A stretch of 64,000 nucleotides of DNA from Pseudomonas sp. HAR-UPW-AIA-41 (GCF_002304225.1 NZ_NSLB01000005.1:124001-188000); one strand, 5' to 3'; shown: positions 33,405-49,524, counted from the stretch's first letter. Program-made: numbers and translations. The notes: generated from the sequence alone by a model not told the origin.

Positions 33405-34636
33405 TCAACGGTCTCGGCTTCCTGCGCCCCTTCCCGTCACCGCTGAACAGCGGGCGTGGTGTCGATATCGATTTTCCGCTGCTGGCCGGCTGCCTGGCAC
33501 TGCTCGGCCTGGGCCTGGTGATGATCACCTCGGCTTCGTCGGAAGTGGCCGCCGCGCAGTCCGGCACGCCGCTGTATTACATGGTGCGTCACCTGGTGTA
33601 TCTGGCCATTGGTGCCGTGGCCTGCGTGCTCACGCTGATGGTGCCGATGAGCACCTGGCAGGCCAATGGCGGCAAGCTGCTGTTGGGCAGCGCGGCTCTG
33701 CTGGTGCTGGTGCTGATCCCCGGCATCGGCCGTGAGGTCAACGGTGCTTCGCGCTGGATCGGCTTCGGCATCTTTAACATTCAGCCTTCCGAGCTGGCAA
33801 AGGTGGCCGTGGTGGTCTATCTGGCCGGCTACCTGGTGCGCCGTCAGCAGGAAGTACGGGAAAGCTGGATGGGCTTTATCAAGCCGTTCTTCGTATTGCT
33901 GCCGCTGGCGGTGCTGCTGCTGCTGGAGCCGGACTTCGGCGCCACCGTGGTGATGCTCGGTGCGGCTGGTGCCATGCTGTTCCTGGGCGGCGTGGGGCTG
34001 TTCCGCTTCCTGCTGCTGGTGATTGCCGCCGTGGTCGCCGTGGTCATTCTGGTGCAGGCGCAGCCTTACCGGATGGCGCGCCTGACCAACTTTGCCGATC
34101 CCTGGGCCGATCAGTTCGGTGCCGGTTACCAGCTGTCGCAGGCACTGATCGCCTTCGGTCGTGGCGAATGGCTGGGCGTGGGGCTTGGCAACAGCATCCA
34201 GAAGCAGTTCTACCTGCCGGAAGCCCACACCGACTTCGTCTTTTCCGTGCTGGCCGAAGAGCTTGGCATGATCGGCGCGCTGCTGACCGTGGCGCTGTTC
34301 GTCTTCGTCGGCGTGCGTGCCCTGTACATCGGCCTGTGGGCGGAGAAGGCCAAGCAGTTCTACTCGGCTTACGTCGCCTACGGTCTGGCGTTCCTGTGGA
34401 TCGGCCAGATTCTCATCAATATCGGTGTGAACACCGGTCTGCTGCCAACTAAGGGTCTGACCCTGCCATTCCTTAGCTACGGCGGCAGCTCGCTGGTGGT
34501 TTGCGCCGCCTGCCTGGGTGTGCTGCTGCGCATCGAGTGGGAGCGTCGCAGCCTGCTGGGCAGCGAGGAAGTGGAGTTCTCCGAAGATGACTTCTTCGAC
34601 GAGTCGGCCGTACGGGAGCTTCGCCATGGCCGCTAA
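33401..34636 (+). CDS. ftsW: Septal peptidoglycan glycosyltransferase FtsW
   Basis: A 411-residue SEDS-family membrane protein with about ten helices. It polymerises septal glycan from lipid II in partnership with FtsI. SEDS hallmarks are GASRWIGFGIFNIQPSELAK, the EAHTDFVFSVLAEELG loop with the essential aspartate, and LPFLSYGGSSL near the C-terminus. The cytoplasmic tail is acidic (EEVEFSEDDFFDE). It overlaps murD by 4 and murG by 11 bases. Confidence 0.97.
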   Translation: MINGLGFLRPFPSPLNSGRGVDIDFPLLAGCLALLGLGLVMITSASSEVAAAQSGTPLYYMVRHLVYLAIGAVACVLTLMVPMSTWQANGGKLLLGSAALLVLVLIPGIGREVNGASRWIGFGIFNIQPSELAKVAVVVYLAGYLVRRQQEVRESWMGFIKPFFVLLPLAVLLLLEPDFGATVVMLGAAGAMLFLGGVGLFRFLLLVIAAVVAVVILVQAQPYRMARLTNFADPWADQFGAGYQLSQALIAFGRGEWLGVGLGNSIQKQFYLPEAHTDFVFSVLAEELGMIGALLTVALFVFVGVRALYIGLWAEKAKQFYSAYVAYGLAFLWIGQILINIGVNTGLLPTKGLTLPFLSYGGSSLVVCAACLGVLLRIEWERRSLLGSEEVEFSEDDFFDESAVRELRHGR

Positions 34637-35688
34637 CGTACTGATCATGGCTGGCGGTACCGGCGGGCACGTGTTCCCGGCGCTGGCCTGTGCCCGCGAG
34701 TTCCAGGCGCGCGGTTATGCCGTGCACTGGCTGGGCACCCCGCGTGGTATCGAGAACGAGCTGGTGCCCGCCGCCGGCCTGCCGCTGCACCTAATTCAGG
34801 TGTCGGGTTTGCGCGGCAAGGGCGTCAAGTCTCTGCTCAAGGCGCCGTTCGACATCTTCCGTGCCCTGCTGCAGGCCCGCCGTATCGTGCGCGAGCTGCA
34901 GCCGGTCTGCGTGCTCGGCATGGGCGGCTACGTGACCGGCCCCGGCGGCCTCGCCGCGCGACTGGCCGGCGTGCCGCTGATCATCCATGAGCAGAATGCC
35001 GTGGCCGGCACTGCCAACCGCCTGCTGTCGCGTATCGCTGCGCGGATTTGCGAGGCCTTCCCGCAGACCTTCAAGTCCAGCGCCAAGCTGCACACCACCG
35101 GCAATCCGGTGCGCGAGGAGCTGTTCCTGCCGACGCCGCGGACTTCGCTGCAGAGCCGCAAGCCGCGACTGCTGGTGCTGGGCGGTAGTCTGGGTGCCGA
35201 GCCGCTGAACAAATTGCTGCCGGCTGCCCTGGCGCTGCTGCCCGAAGCTCTGCGCCCGCAGATCTGCCATCAGGCCGGCCGCCAGCACGCGGACATCACC
35301 GCCGGGCGCTACCGGGATCTGGCCATCGAGGCCGATGTCCGTCCGTTCATCAGCGATATGGCCGATGCCTATGGCTGGGCCGATCTGATCGTCTGCCGCG
35401 CCGGCGCGCTGACCGTTAGCGAGGTGGCCGCTGCCGGCCTGCCGGCTTTCCTGATCCCGTTGCCCCACGCGATCGACGATCACCAGACGCGCAACGCCGA
35501 ATTTCTGGCCAACGCCGGCGCCGCCGTGCTGTTGCCGCAACATGCCACTGATGCGACCGCGCTGGCCGCACAGTTGACCGAGGTTCTGATGCACAACGAC
35601 AAACTGCTGGCCATGGGCGAAATCGCCCGTCGTCTGGCCAAACCGGATGCCACCGACCGTGTGGTGAGTATTTGCCTGGAGGTGGCCC

Positions 35689-35696
<8 letters not shown>
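34626..35696 (+). CDS. murG: UDP-GlcNAc:lipid I GlcNAc transferase MurG
   Basis: A 356-residue GT28 family glycosyltransferase converting lipid I to lipid II at the cytoplasmic face. Both glycine-rich loops are visible: [14 protein letters not shown] at the N-terminus and [11 protein letters not shown]. The C-terminal half carries the UDP-GlcNAc site [17 protein letters not shown]. It overlaps ftsW by 11 bases and murC by 8. Confidence 0.97.
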
Positions 35697-38069
<2,373 letters not shown>

Positions 38070-38072
38070 GTC

Positions 38073-38936
38073 ATGAGCATGTCGCTCCGTCACCACCAGT
38101 ATGCCGTTCCGGAACGCAGCGCGCCGCCGCGTCGTCCGGCGCAGCGTGGCGCCAGCCGCCTGGTGGCCAAGGAGCCGCTCAGCCTGCGTCTGCCCAAGCC
38201 GGATTTCAGCCCGCTCAAGCGTCTGATCTGGCCGGTGTTGCTGGTGGTGCTCGGCGTGGCCGCTTATGAAGGCGCACAGCGGGCGTTGCCTTATATCGAC
38301 CGGCCGATCAGCAAGGTCAGCGTCGACGGCGAACTCAGCTACATCAGTCAGCAGGCGGTGCAGCAGCGCATCGCACCCTACATTCAGGCCAGCTTCCTGC
38401 AGATCAACCTGTCTGGCATGCGCCAGGAACTGGAGCAGATGCCCTGGATCGCCCACGCCGAAGTGCGTCGAGTGTGGCCGGATCAGATCATGATTCGCCT
38501 GGAAGAACAGCTGCCGGTGGCGCGCTGGGGCGATGAGGCCCTGCTCAACAATGCCGGGCATGCCTTTGCCCCGCGCGAATCGGCCAACTACCAGCACCTG
38601 CCGCGTCTGGCCGGGCCGCAGCGCGCCCAGCGTCAGGTGATGCAGCAGTATCAGGTGCTCAGTCAGATGCTGCGCCCGCTGGGCTTTTCCATCAGTGCCC
38701 TGGAAATGCGCGAGCGTGGCAGCTGGTATCTGCGCACGGCCCAGGGCATCGACCTGCTGCTGGGGCGCGACCACATCGTCGACAAGATGCGTCGCTTCGC
38801 GGCGATTTACGAAAAAGCGCTGAAGGCGCAGCAACCCAATATCGCGCGCATCGACCTGCGCTACCCCAACGGCCTGGCCGTGGCGTGGCGCGAGCCGGTG
38901 GCGCCCACGGCGGCCAAGCCCGCCGCCGTACAGTGA
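38073..38936 (+). CDS. ftsQ: Cell division protein FtsQ
   Basis: A 287-residue bitopic protein: a basic cytoplasmic tail of about 50 residues, one membrane helix (about 52-68, [17 protein letters not shown]), then the periplasmic POTRA domain beginning at [13 protein letters not shown] and the beta domain with [17 protein letters not shown]. It links FtsBL to the divisome. Two nearby ATGs (38073, 38079) are possible. Confidence 0.95.
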   Translation: MSMSLRHHQYAVPERSAPPRRPAQRGASRLVAKEPLSLRLPKPDFSPLKRLIWPVLLVVLGVAAYEGAQRALPYIDRPISKVSVDGELSYISQQAVQQRIAPYIQASFLQINLSGMRQELEQMPWIAHAEVRRVWPDQIMIRLEEQLPVARWGDEALLNNAGHAFAPRESANYQHLPRLAGPQRAQRQVMQQYQVLSQMLRPLGFSISALEMRERGSWYLRTAQGIDLLLGRDHIVDKMRRFAAIYEKALKAQQPNIARIDLRYPNGLAVAWREPVAPTAAKPAAVQ

Positions 38937-38956
38937 AGCGAGGAGAAGGCAAGGAC

Positions 38957-40201
38957 ATGGCAACCATGCAGAGCGGCAAGATGATCGTCGGTCTGGACAT
39001 CGGCACCTCCAAGGTGGTGGCGCTGGTGGGCGAAGTGACTGCCGATGGCGCACTGGAAATCGTCGGGATCGGTACCAATCCCTCGCGCGGTCTGAAAAAA
39101 GGCGTGGTGGTGAATATCGAGTCCACCGTGCAGTCGATTCAGCGCGCCATCGACGAAGCGCAGCAGATGGCCGGCTGCCGGATTCATTCGGCCTTCGTGG
39201 GTGTGGCCGGCAACCATATCCGCAGCCTGAACAGCCACGGCATCGTCGCCATCCGCGACCGCGAAGTCAGTCCGGCGGATATCGAGCGCGTGCTGGATGC
39301 GGCACAGGCTGTGGCCATTCCGGCCGACCAGCGGGTGCTGCACACCCTGCCGCAGGATTACGTGATCGATAACCAGGAAGGCGTACGTGAGCCGCTGGGT
39401 ATGTCGGGTGTGCGTCTGGAAGCCAAGGTGCACGTGGTCACCTGCGCCACCAACGCCTCGCAGAATATCGAGAAGTGCGTGCGCCGCTGTGCGCTGGAAG
39501 TCGACGACATCATTCTGGAACAGCTGGCCTCGGCCTATGCCGTGCTGACCGATGACGAGAAGGAACTGGGTGTGTGCCTGGTCGATATCGGCGGCGGCAC
39601 CACCGACATCGCCATCTTTGCAGAAGGTGCGATACGTCACACTGCGGTAATTCCGATCGCTGGTGACCAGGTTACCAATGATATCGCCATGGCATTACGT
39701 ACGCCGACCCAGTATGCCGAAGAGATCAAGATTCGGTATGCTTGTGCACTAGCCAAACTGGCCGGTGCTGGGGAAACCATCAAGGTTCCCAGTGTTGGGG
39801 ACCGGCCACCGCGGGAACTGTCCCGTCAAGCTCTGGCTGAGGTTGTCGAGCCGCGTTACGACGAGCTCTTCACCCTCATTCAGGCCGAGCTGCGGCGCAG
39901 TGGCTATGAGGACATGATTCCGGCCGGGATCGTCCTCACCGGTGGCACCGCCAAGATGGAAGGTGCCGTCGAATTGGCCGAAGAGATCTTTCACATGCCG
40001 GTGCGCTTGGGCGCTCCTCATAACGTCAAGGGAATGGCTGACGTGGTGCGTAATCCGATTTATTCCACTGCCGTGGGTTTGCTGATGTACGGGCTGCAAA
40101 AACAGTCCGACGGCTATGCCATGGCGGGCGGTTTGTTCAATGACGAACCCAAGACACCTGTATTGGAAAAGCTTAAACGCTGGATCCAGGGCAATTTCTA
40201 A
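38957..40201 (+). CDS. ftsA: Cell division protein FtsA
   Basis: A 414-residue actin-like ATPase that tethers FtsZ to the membrane. Nucleotide-binding segments are GLDIGTSKVVALVGEV and LVDIGGGTTDIAIF; the C-terminal amphipathic membrane-targeting helix is LEKLKRWIQGNF. ATG 38957 gives the start MATMQSGKMIVG, as in other Pseudomonas; an ATG three codons later is better spaced from AAGGA. ftsZ follows after 48 bases. Confidence 0.96.
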   Translation: MATMQSGKMIVGLDIGTSKVVALVGEVTADGALEIVGIGTNPSRGLKKGVVVNIESTVQSIQRAIDEAQQMAGCRIHSAFVGVAGNHIRSLNSHGIVAIRDREVSPADIERVLDAAQAVAIPADQRVLHTLPQDYVIDNQEGVREPLGMSGVRLEAKVHVVTCATNASQNIEKCVRRCALEVDDIILEQLASAYAVLTDDEKELGVCLVDIGGGTTDIAIFAEGAIRHTAVIPIAGDQVTNDIAMALRTPTQYAEEIKIRYACALAKLAGAGETIKVPSVGDRPPRELSRQALAEVVEPRYDELFTLIQAELRRSGYEDMIPAGIVLTGGTAKMEGAVELAEEIFHMPVRLGAPHNVKGMADVVRNPIYSTAVGLLMYGLQKQSDGYAMAGGLFNDEPKTPVLEKLKRWIQGNF

Positions 40202-40249
40202 ACCGCGGTAGCTGTTGGCGATATAACTAAAAAAGGAAGGAGAGGGGAA

Positions 40250-41449
40250 ATGTTCGAGCTCGTAGACAATATCCCGCAAAGTGCAGTGATCAAGGTTGTT
40301 GGCGTGGGCGGCGGTGGCGGTAATGCCGTGAACCACATGCTGCGCAGCAACATCGAAGGCGTCGAATTCATCTGCGCCAACACCGATGCTCAGGCACTGA
40401 AAAATGTTTCCGTGCGCACCGTGCTGCAACTCGGCCCGGGCGTAACCAAGGGGCTGGGCGCCGGCACCAATCCGGAAATCGGCCGCCAGGCTGCCCTGGA
40501 AGACCGCGAGCGCATTCAGGAAGTCCTGAATGGCGCCGACATGGTCTTCATCACCACCGGCATGGGTGGCGGTACCGGTACCGGTGCGGCGCCGATCATT
40601 GCTCAGGTGGCCAAGGAAATGGGCATTCTGACCGTCGCCGTGGTGACCCGTCCGTTCCCGTTCGAAGGTCGCAAGCGCATGCAGGTCGCGGACGAAGGCA
40701 TCCGCGCTCTGGCCGAGTGCGTCGACTCGCTGATCACCATCCCCAACGAGAAGCTGCTGACCATTCTCGGCAAGGACGCCAGCCTGCTGTCCGCCTTCGC
40801 CAAGGCTGACGACGTGCTGGCCGGTGCTGTACGTGGCATCTCCGACATCATGCAGCGTCCGGGCCTGATGAACGTCGACTTTGCCGACGTTAAGACCGTG
40901 ATGGGCGAAATGGGCATGGCCATGATGGGCACCGGCTGCGCCAGCGGTCCGAACCGTGCGCGTGAAGCTACCGAAGCGGCCATCCGCAACCCGCTGCTGG
41001 AAGACATCAACCTGCAGGGCGCCCGCGGCATTCTGGTCAACATTACCGCTGGTCTGGATCTGTCCCTGGGCGAGTACGCCGCTGTGGGCGAGATCATCGA
41101 AGCCTTCGCTTCCGAGCACGCCACCGTGAAGGTCGGCGCCGTGATCGATCCGGAACTGCGTGACGAACTGCACGTGACCGTGGTCGCTACCGGCCTGGGG
41201 CAGCGCAGTGACAAGCCGGTCAAGGTCGTGGACAACACCGTCGCCGCGCCGGTGGCCGTGGCTTCGGCTCCTGTGGCCGCTGCTCCGTCCCGTCAGCAGG
41301 CTGAGGCCAGCGTCAACTACAAGGACTACGAGCGTCCCACCGTACAGCGTCAGAGCTATGCGGCTGCCGCGACCGCCGCCAAGCTGAATACCCAGGATGA
41401 TCTCGATTACCTGGATATCCCGGCTTTCCTGCGTCGTCAGGCTGATTGA
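40250..41449 (+). CDS. ftsZ: Cell division protein FtsZ
   Basis: A 399-residue tubulin-like GTPase forming the Z ring. The GTP signature GGGTGTGAAP is near residue 107, and NADLDAL-type T7 loop residues appear as NVDFADVKTVM. A variable linker (about 320-380) precedes the conserved C-terminal peptide DYLDIPAFLRRQAD that binds FtsA and ZipA. A strong ribosome site (AAGGAAGGAGAGG) precedes the ATG, consistent with high expression. Confidence 0.98.
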   Translation: MFELVDNIPQSAVIKVVGVGGGGGNAVNHMLRSNIEGVEFICANTDAQALKNVSVRTVLQLGPGVTKGLGAGTNPEIGRQAALEDRERIQEVLNGADMVFITTGMGGGTGTGAAPIIAQVAKEMGILTVAVVTRPFPFEGRKRMQVADEGIRALAECVDSLITIPNEKLLTILGKDASLLSAFAKADDVLAGAVRGISDIMQRPGLMNVDFADVKTVMGEMGMAMMGTGCASGPNRAREATEAAIRNPLLEDINLQGARGILVNITAGLDLSLGEYAAVGEIIEAFASEHATVKVGAVIDPELRDELHVTVVATGLGQRSDKPVKVVDNTVAAPVAVASAPVAAAPSRQQAEASVNYKDYERPTVQRQSYAAAATAAKLNTQDDLDYLDIPAFLRRQAD

Positions 41450-41489
41450 TTTTTGCTATGGGGATTGCAGTTGTGATTGGTGTGCAGCG

Positions 41490-41519
41490 ATGGTCGGCTC
41501 TGTTATCATGCTCGACCAT
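41490..41519 (+). promoter_or_regulatory. Candidate lpxC promoter with flanking inverted repeat
   Basis: A -10-like TATCAT (41504-41509) lies 51 bases before lpxC and is flanked by ATGGTCG (41490-41496) and CGACCAT (41513-41519). No good -35 was seen. A separate promoter in the ftsZ-lpxC gap is expected from other species. Confidence 0.4.
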
Positions 41520-41542
41520 TGTTGAAAATTGTTCGCAACTGA

Positions 41543-42472
<930 letters not shown>

Positions 42473-42501
42473 GCAATACCTCCTTCCTTATGCTTTCTTT
42501 C

Positions 42502-42527
42502 AAGGCCACCTTCGGGTGGCCTTTTTT
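42502..42527 (+). terminator. Rho-independent terminator after lpxC
   Basis: AAGGCCACC-TTCG-GGTGGCCTT, then a T run. It carries the stable cUUCGg tetraloop. The convergent dciA gene may also use it. Confidence 0.88.
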
Positions 42528-42545
42528 ATGCGCGTGATTCTGAGG

Positions 42546-42998
42546 TCAGGGCCGGTCGGCGTGTCGGGCCAGGCGCTCCAGCGCCTCGCGCAGACGGGGG
42601 TCGTTGATGCCGTCGGCAGCGGTGCGCAGGCTGTCGGCGGCGGCGGTAGAGAGCTCGACGTGACGGGCGCCGGCGGAGCTGCTGCCGGTAACTGGTTGCA
42701 CCTTGAACAGAATGCGCTGGAGGCCATTGAAGGCAGGCTGTTCCTGCAACAGACGCAACAGGCGGCGCTGTTGGTAATGCAGGCGGGTGGCCCAGTGGCC
42801 GTTGCTGACGATCAGCAGGAGAGTGCCGTCGCGCCAGGAAGCGACCTTGCAGTGCTCGCGTGCCGCTGGCTCCAGAGCGGCGTCGAGCAGCGTTTGCAGG
42901 TGATCCAGACGCCGTGCGGCGCCCAGCAATGCCTGCAGTGGCTGGCTCTGGCGCAAGATGGAATCGGCGGTCTTCGCCGGTGGCGGGCGACGGCTCAT
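42546..42998 (-). CDS. dciA: DciA-type replicative helicase loader (DUF721)
   Basis: A 150-residue DUF721 protein. Position between lpxC and secA is that of the Pseudomonas gene shown to be dciA, the ancestral loader of DnaB helicase in bacteria that lack dnaC. The N-terminal half forms the KH-like DUF721 domain (LLDAALEPAAREHCKVASWRDGTLLLIVSNGHWATRLHY). It is transcribed opposite to its neighbours, converging on lpxC and divergent from secA. Confidence 0.87.
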   Translation of the reverse strand: MSRRPPPAKTADSILRQSQPLQALLGAARRLDHLQTLLDAALEPAAREHCKVASWRDGTLLLIVSNGHWATRLHYQQRRLLRLLQEQPAFNGLQRILFKVQPVTGSSSAGARHVELSTAAADSLRTAADGINDPRLREALERLARHADRP

Positions 42999-43184
42999 GC
43001 GGGTGGGCTCCTGTGCGGTAAGTCATGGTAACAAAAGCCCCCGTCGTTCGTTGGCCTGCAAGCTGTCCATAGGCCTTTTCTCGTCAACGTTTCCGAGTAG
43101 AATGCCCCCTTTGCTCTAAGCCTCAAGGCAAGACGGGCGACGTCGAAGCGCCCCTCCACTCATACGCTCGGGAAGACACGGTTA

Positions 43185-45923
<2,739 letters not shown>

Positions 45924-45942
45924 CCCTGATCTAGCCTGAACG

Positions 45943-45976
45943 CGCCGCGACCAGCCTGGCTGCTCGCGGCGTTTTT
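45943..45976 (+). terminator. Rho-independent terminator after secA
   Basis: CGCCGCGA pairs with TCGCGGCG around a 13-base loop, followed by five T. Confidence 0.8.
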
Positions 45977-46037
45977 ACCTCACCTTCCCGCATCAGACGG
46001 CTTGCAAAGGCCGCACACTTCGACAAGGAGCGCACAC

Positions 46038-47255
46038 ATGGCTGTTGGTCTTGGCCCTTTGCCTACTCTGCACCCGGTTCCCGGTTTTGAACTCGGCATT
46101 GCTTCCGCCGGCATCAAGCGCCCAGGGCGCAAGGATGTAGTGGTGATGCGCTGTGCCGCAGGCTCGCGCGTGGCGGGCGTGACCACCACCAATGCATTCT
46201 GTGCGGCCCCAGTGCTGGTTACCCGTGAGCGACTGCAGGGCGAAGTGCGCTACTTCCTCACCAACACCGGCAATGCCAATGCCGGTACCGGCCCGGACGG
46301 TCTGGCCAATGCCCGTCGCACCTGTGCGGCGCTGGCCAGTCTGACCGGTGTGAGCGAAACCGCGGTACTGCCGTTTTCCACCGGCGTGATCGGCGAACCG
46401 CTGCCGGTAGAGAAGATCGAAGGTGCGCTGCAGGCGGCACTGGATGATCTGGCCGAAGGCAACTGGGCGCAGGCGGCCGAAGGCATCATGACTACCGACA
46501 CCCTGCCCAAGGGCGCCAGCCGCCAGTTCCAGCACGATGGTGTCACCGTTACCGTCACCGGTATCAGCAAAGGCGCCGGCATGATCCGCCCGAACATGGC
46601 GACCATGCTGGGCTATATCGCCACCGATGCGAAGGTTTCCCGCGAGGTGCTGCAGGCTCTGGTGAGCGACGCAGCGAACAAGTCGTTCAACCGTATCACC
46701 ATTGATGGCGACACCTCGACCAACGACTGCTGCATGCTGATTGCCACTGGTCAGGCTGCCCTGCCGGAAATCACCAGTACCTCCGGCGAGCTGTTTACCA
46801 AGCTCAAGCAGGCGGTGTTCGAGGTGTTCATGGAAGTGGCCCAGGCCATCGTCCGTGACGGCGAAGGCGCCACCAAGTTTGTCACTGTTGAGGTCAACGG
46901 CGGTGGCAACCATCAGGAATGCCTGGATGTCGGCTACGCCGTGGCCCACTCGCCGCTGATCAAGACCGCGCTGTTCGCTTCCGATCCCAACTGGGGACGT
47001 ATCCTTGCAGCCGTCGGCTATGCCGGCGTGCCGCAGCTGGATGTGAGCAAGATCGACGTGTTCCTCGGCGAGGTCTGTATCGCCAGCCAGGGCGGTCGTG
47101 CCGCCAGCTATACCGAGGAGCAGGGCGCCGCGGTGATGGCCCGTGAGGAAATTACCATCCGCATCGAGCTGGGCCGTGGTGACTGCAGCGAGACCATCTG
47201 GACCACCGACCTGTCCCACGAGTACGTGCGCATCAATGCTGAGTACCGCAGCTAA
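46038..47255 (+). CDS. argJ: Bifunctional ornithine acetyltransferase / N-acetylglutamate synthase
   Basis: A 405-residue ArgJ that recycles the acetyl group from N-acetylornithine to glutamate in arginine synthesis. The self-cleavage site is in NMATMLGY, with the nucleophilic threonine near residue 189, which splits the chain into alpha and beta subunits. AAGGAG lies 7 bases before ATG 46038. It follows secA in the usual Pseudomonas order. Confidence 0.96.
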   Translation: MAVGLGPLPTLHPVPGFELGIASAGIKRPGRKDVVVMRCAAGSRVAGVTTTNAFCAAPVLVTRERLQGEVRYFLTNTGNANAGTGPDGLANARRTCAALASLTGVSETAVLPFSTGVIGEPLPVEKIEGALQAALDDLAEGNWAQAAEGIMTTDTLPKGASRQFQHDGVTVTVTGISKGAGMIRPNMATMLGYIATDAKVSREVLQALVSDAANKSFNRITIDGDTSTNDCCMLIATGQAALPEITSTSGELFTKLKQAVFEVFMEVAQAIVRDGEGATKFVTVEVNGGGNHQECLDVGYAVAHSPLIKTALFASDPNWGRILAAVGYAGVPQLDVSKIDVFLGEVCIASQGGRAASYTEEQGAAVMAREEITIRIELGRGDCSETIWTTDLSHEYVRINAEYRS

Positions 47256-47282
47256 GCGTTTGCCGGCGGTCGGCTGAGTTGA

Positions 47283-47310
47283 CACAGGGGGCGCTTCGGC
47301 GTCCCCTGTG
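47283..47310 (+). terminator. Stable cUUCGg hairpin between argJ and the GST gene
   Basis: A 12-bp stem (CACAGGGGGCGC with GCGTCCCCTGTG, one G-T pair) closed by TTCG, 27 bases after argJ. No proper T run follows, so its role as a terminator is probable only. Confidence 0.5.
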
Positions 47311-47344
47311 CATTCCCCCTTATGGTGTGCTGAGGAGTGCGGCA

Positions 47345-47977
47345 ATGACTCTGCAACTGGTGATCGGCGACAAAAACCTGTCCTCCTGGTCGCTGCGGGC
47401 CTGGCTGGCACTGGAGCTGACCGGCGAGCCTTACGAGGAGCTGCCGGTTCGCCTGTACCAGACCGATACCCGCGAGCAGATCCTGCGTTATTCGCCCACC
47501 GGCAAGGTGCCGCTGCTCAATACCGAGGAAGGGCCGGTCTGGGACTCTCTGGCGATCGCCGAATACCTGGCGGAAACCTACCCGGAAGCGCATCTGTGGC
47601 CACGCGGCGAATACGCGCGGGCAGTCGCACGCAGTGTCTGTGCCGAAATGCACAGCGGCTTTGCAGCCCTGCGCAGTCATCTGCCGATGAACCTGCAGCG
47701 TGATCAGGCGCCGGATGATCTGCCCGAGGCTGCCTTGGCGGATATCCAGCGCATCTGTGCCCTGTGGCAGGATTGCCGGGCACGCTTCGGCACCGATGGC
47801 CCCTTTCTGTTTGGCCATGCCAGCATTGCCGATGCCTTCTATGCGCCTGTGGCCAGTCGCCTGCGCTGCTATCGCATCGATCTGCCGGCGGTTGCCGAAA
47901 CTTATGTTCAAACCATCTATCAATGGCCGCCGTTCCAGCGCTGGTTGCAGGCGGCCCGCGAGGAAGTTCAGGCGTGA
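47345..47977 (+). CDS. Glutathione S-transferase family protein
   Basis: A 210-residue GST: thioredoxin-like N-terminal domain (LVIGDKNLSSWSLRAWLAL, with SPTGKVPLL and DSLAIAEYL as glutathione-binding blocks) and an all-helical C-terminal domain. The substrate is unknown. GAGGAG precedes ATG 47345. Its stop overlaps the GTG start of the nudix gene (GTGA), so the two are coupled. Confidence 0.9.
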   Translation: MTLQLVIGDKNLSSWSLRAWLALELTGEPYEELPVRLYQTDTREQILRYSPTGKVPLLNTEEGPVWDSLAIAEYLAETYPEAHLWPRGEYARAVARSVCAEMHSGFAALRSHLPMNLQRDQAPDDLPEAALADIQRICALWQDCRARFGTDGPFLFGHASIADAFYAPVASRLRCYRIDLPAVAETYVQTIYQWPPFQRWLQAAREEVQA

Positions 47978-48912
47978 AACGAGTGCATGTAGCGGCCGCG
48001 GTGATCCGCGGCCAGGATGGCCGCATTCTGCTGGCCAAACGTCCGGATCATCTGCATCAGGGCGGCCTGTGGGAGTTTCCCGGCGGCAAGGTGGAAAGTG
48101 GTGAGACCGTGCGCGCCGCGCTGGCCCGTGAATTGAAAGAAGAGCTGGGGATTGAGCTGCAGAGTGCACGGCCGTTGATCAAGGTACGCCACGACTACCC
48201 GGACAAGCAGGTGCTGCTGGATGTCTGGGAGGTGTCCTCGTTCAGCGGCGAGCCCCATGGTGCGGAAGGCCAGCCTCTGTCCTGGGCGGCGCCCCGCGAG
48301 CTGGGCAATTACCAGTTTCCGGCGGCCAATCTGCCGATCGTGGCCGCGGCGCGCCTGCCGGAGCATTACCTGATTACCCCGGAGGCTCTGGAGCCGGCCG
48401 AGCTGCTGCAGGGCGTGCGCGAGGCGCTGGCCCGGGGCACGCGCCTGATCCAGCTGCGCGCGCCGAACATGTTCGATGCGCAGTACCGTGACCTGGCCGT
48501 GGACATTCAGGGTCTGTGTGCCGGCAAGGCGCAGTTGATGCTCAAGGGGCCGCTGGAGTGGCTGGGGGATTTCCCGGCGGCTGGCTGGCATATCACCGCT
48601 GAGCAGCTGCGCAAGTATGCCGATAAGGGGCGCCCGTTTCCGCGTGAACGCTGGCTGGCGGCGTCCTGCCACAGTGCCGAGGAGCTGGCCCTGGCCGAGC
48701 AGATGGGGGTGGATTTCGTCACCCTGTCGCCGCTGCAGGCGACCCAGACCCACCCCGAGGCCGAGCCGCTGGGTTGGGAGCAGGCCGCGCAGTGGCTGGA
48801 AACCTGCAACCGCCCGGTCTATCTGCTTGGTGGCGTCGGCCCCGAACATCTGGACCGCGCCTGGCAGATCGGCGCCCAGGGCGTGGCGGGAATCCGGGCG
48901 TTCTGGCCGTAA
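47974..48912 (+). CDS. Nudix hydrolase (MutT-like) fused to a TenI/ThiE-like domain
   Basis: A 312-residue fusion. Residues 1-130 are a MutT-type nudix hydrolase with a full nudix box from G38 to about 60 (GxxxxxE and REL-EE-G positions present), so it probably removes 8-oxo-dGTP. Residues from about 145 resemble thiamine phosphate synthase/TenI in a TIM-barrel fold (RLIQLRAPNMFD, DFVTLSPLQATQTHP, VYLLGGVGPEHL). The fusion is widespread in gammaproteobacteria; the second domain's role is unclear. The start is GTG overlapping the GST stop. Confidence 0.9.
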   Translation: MKRVHVAAAVIRGQDGRILLAKRPDHLHQGGLWEFPGGKVESGETVRAALARELKEELGIELQSARPLIKVRHDYPDKQVLLDVWEVSSFSGEPHGAEGQPLSWAAPRELGNYQFPAANLPIVAAARLPEHYLITPEALEPAELLQGVREALARGTRLIQLRAPNMFDAQYRDLAVDIQGLCAGKAQLMLKGPLEWLGDFPAAGWHITAEQLRKYADKGRPFPRERWLAASCHSAEELALAEQMGVDFVTLSPLQATQTHPEAEPLGWEQAAQWLETCNRPVYLLGGVGPEHLDRAWQIGAQGVAGIRAFWP

Positions 48913-48934
48913 GGATTGAGGCAGGGAGTCAGGG

Positions 48935-49516
48935 ATGAGCGAAAAGCAGATGGCGCTGCTGGATATGAGGCGCGATGGGGCTGAGCGAGTAAGTGCATGG
49001 CTATTGTTTGCAGCCATCCTCATTGCTCTGCCTGAGTATCAGGCAGGGAATTGGCTGGTCGATGTGCTGAAGTCGTTCAGTCACTGGCTGGCTGGAGGTC
49101 TGCCGCAGATCGAGCTGATCGCGCAGGGGCGAGCAAACCCTGAGCGATCCATGATTGCCTTGTCCCTGCTGCTGGTGGCGTTACCCCTGCTAACGCTGTT
49201 CTATCTGATCCGGCTGGATGGGCATGAGCTTGCTCGACGCTACCTGCAGCAGCGCCCTGTCAGGCACCTGATCCTGCTGGTAGCGGCGGTTGCATTCTTC
49301 GGTAGCGCGTTTGCGCTTGCGATGGGACATTCGTTGCAGATTGACTGGCATGCAGCGCCGACAGGTTTTTTTGAGAGCAAGATAAGAGCGTTGGTCGAGA
49401 CCGATTTCGGACTCTCTATCGCTGTGGCGCTGCTGGTAGCTGTTCAGGCCTATGCCACCGCAGCCGCCCTGAAAACGCTGGGTCTGGCTGTGTGGCGGCT
49501 CTTTACGCGGGTTTGA
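48935..49516 (+). CDS. Hypothetical inner membrane protein, four predicted helices
   Basis: I do not recognise this 193-residue protein. It has four hydrophobic segments (about 20-37, 72-92, 109-130 and 159-180) joined by short polar loops, with a charged N-terminus. ATG 48935 follows AGGGAGTCAGGG. It lies 22 bases after the nudix gene on the same strand and converges on the cobalamin adenosyltransferase gene only 8 bases away. Its codons look less GC-biased than those of neighbours, which may mean later acquisition. No motif suggests a function. Confidence 0.75.
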   Translation: MSEKQMALLDMRRDGAERVSAWLLFAAILIALPEYQAGNWLVDVLKSFSHWLAGGLPQIELIAQGRANPERSMIALSLLLVALPLLTLFYLIRLDGHELARRYLQQRPVRHLILLVAAVAFFGSAFALAMGHSLQIDWHAAPTGFFESKIRALVETDFGLSIAVALLVAVQAYATAAALKTLGLAVWRLFTRV

Positions 49517-49524
49517 GTCCGCAC

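Noticed and set aside
43020..43184. Possible secM-like regulator upstream of secA
   Set aside because: No reading frame with a start, signal peptide and arrest-like end is present.
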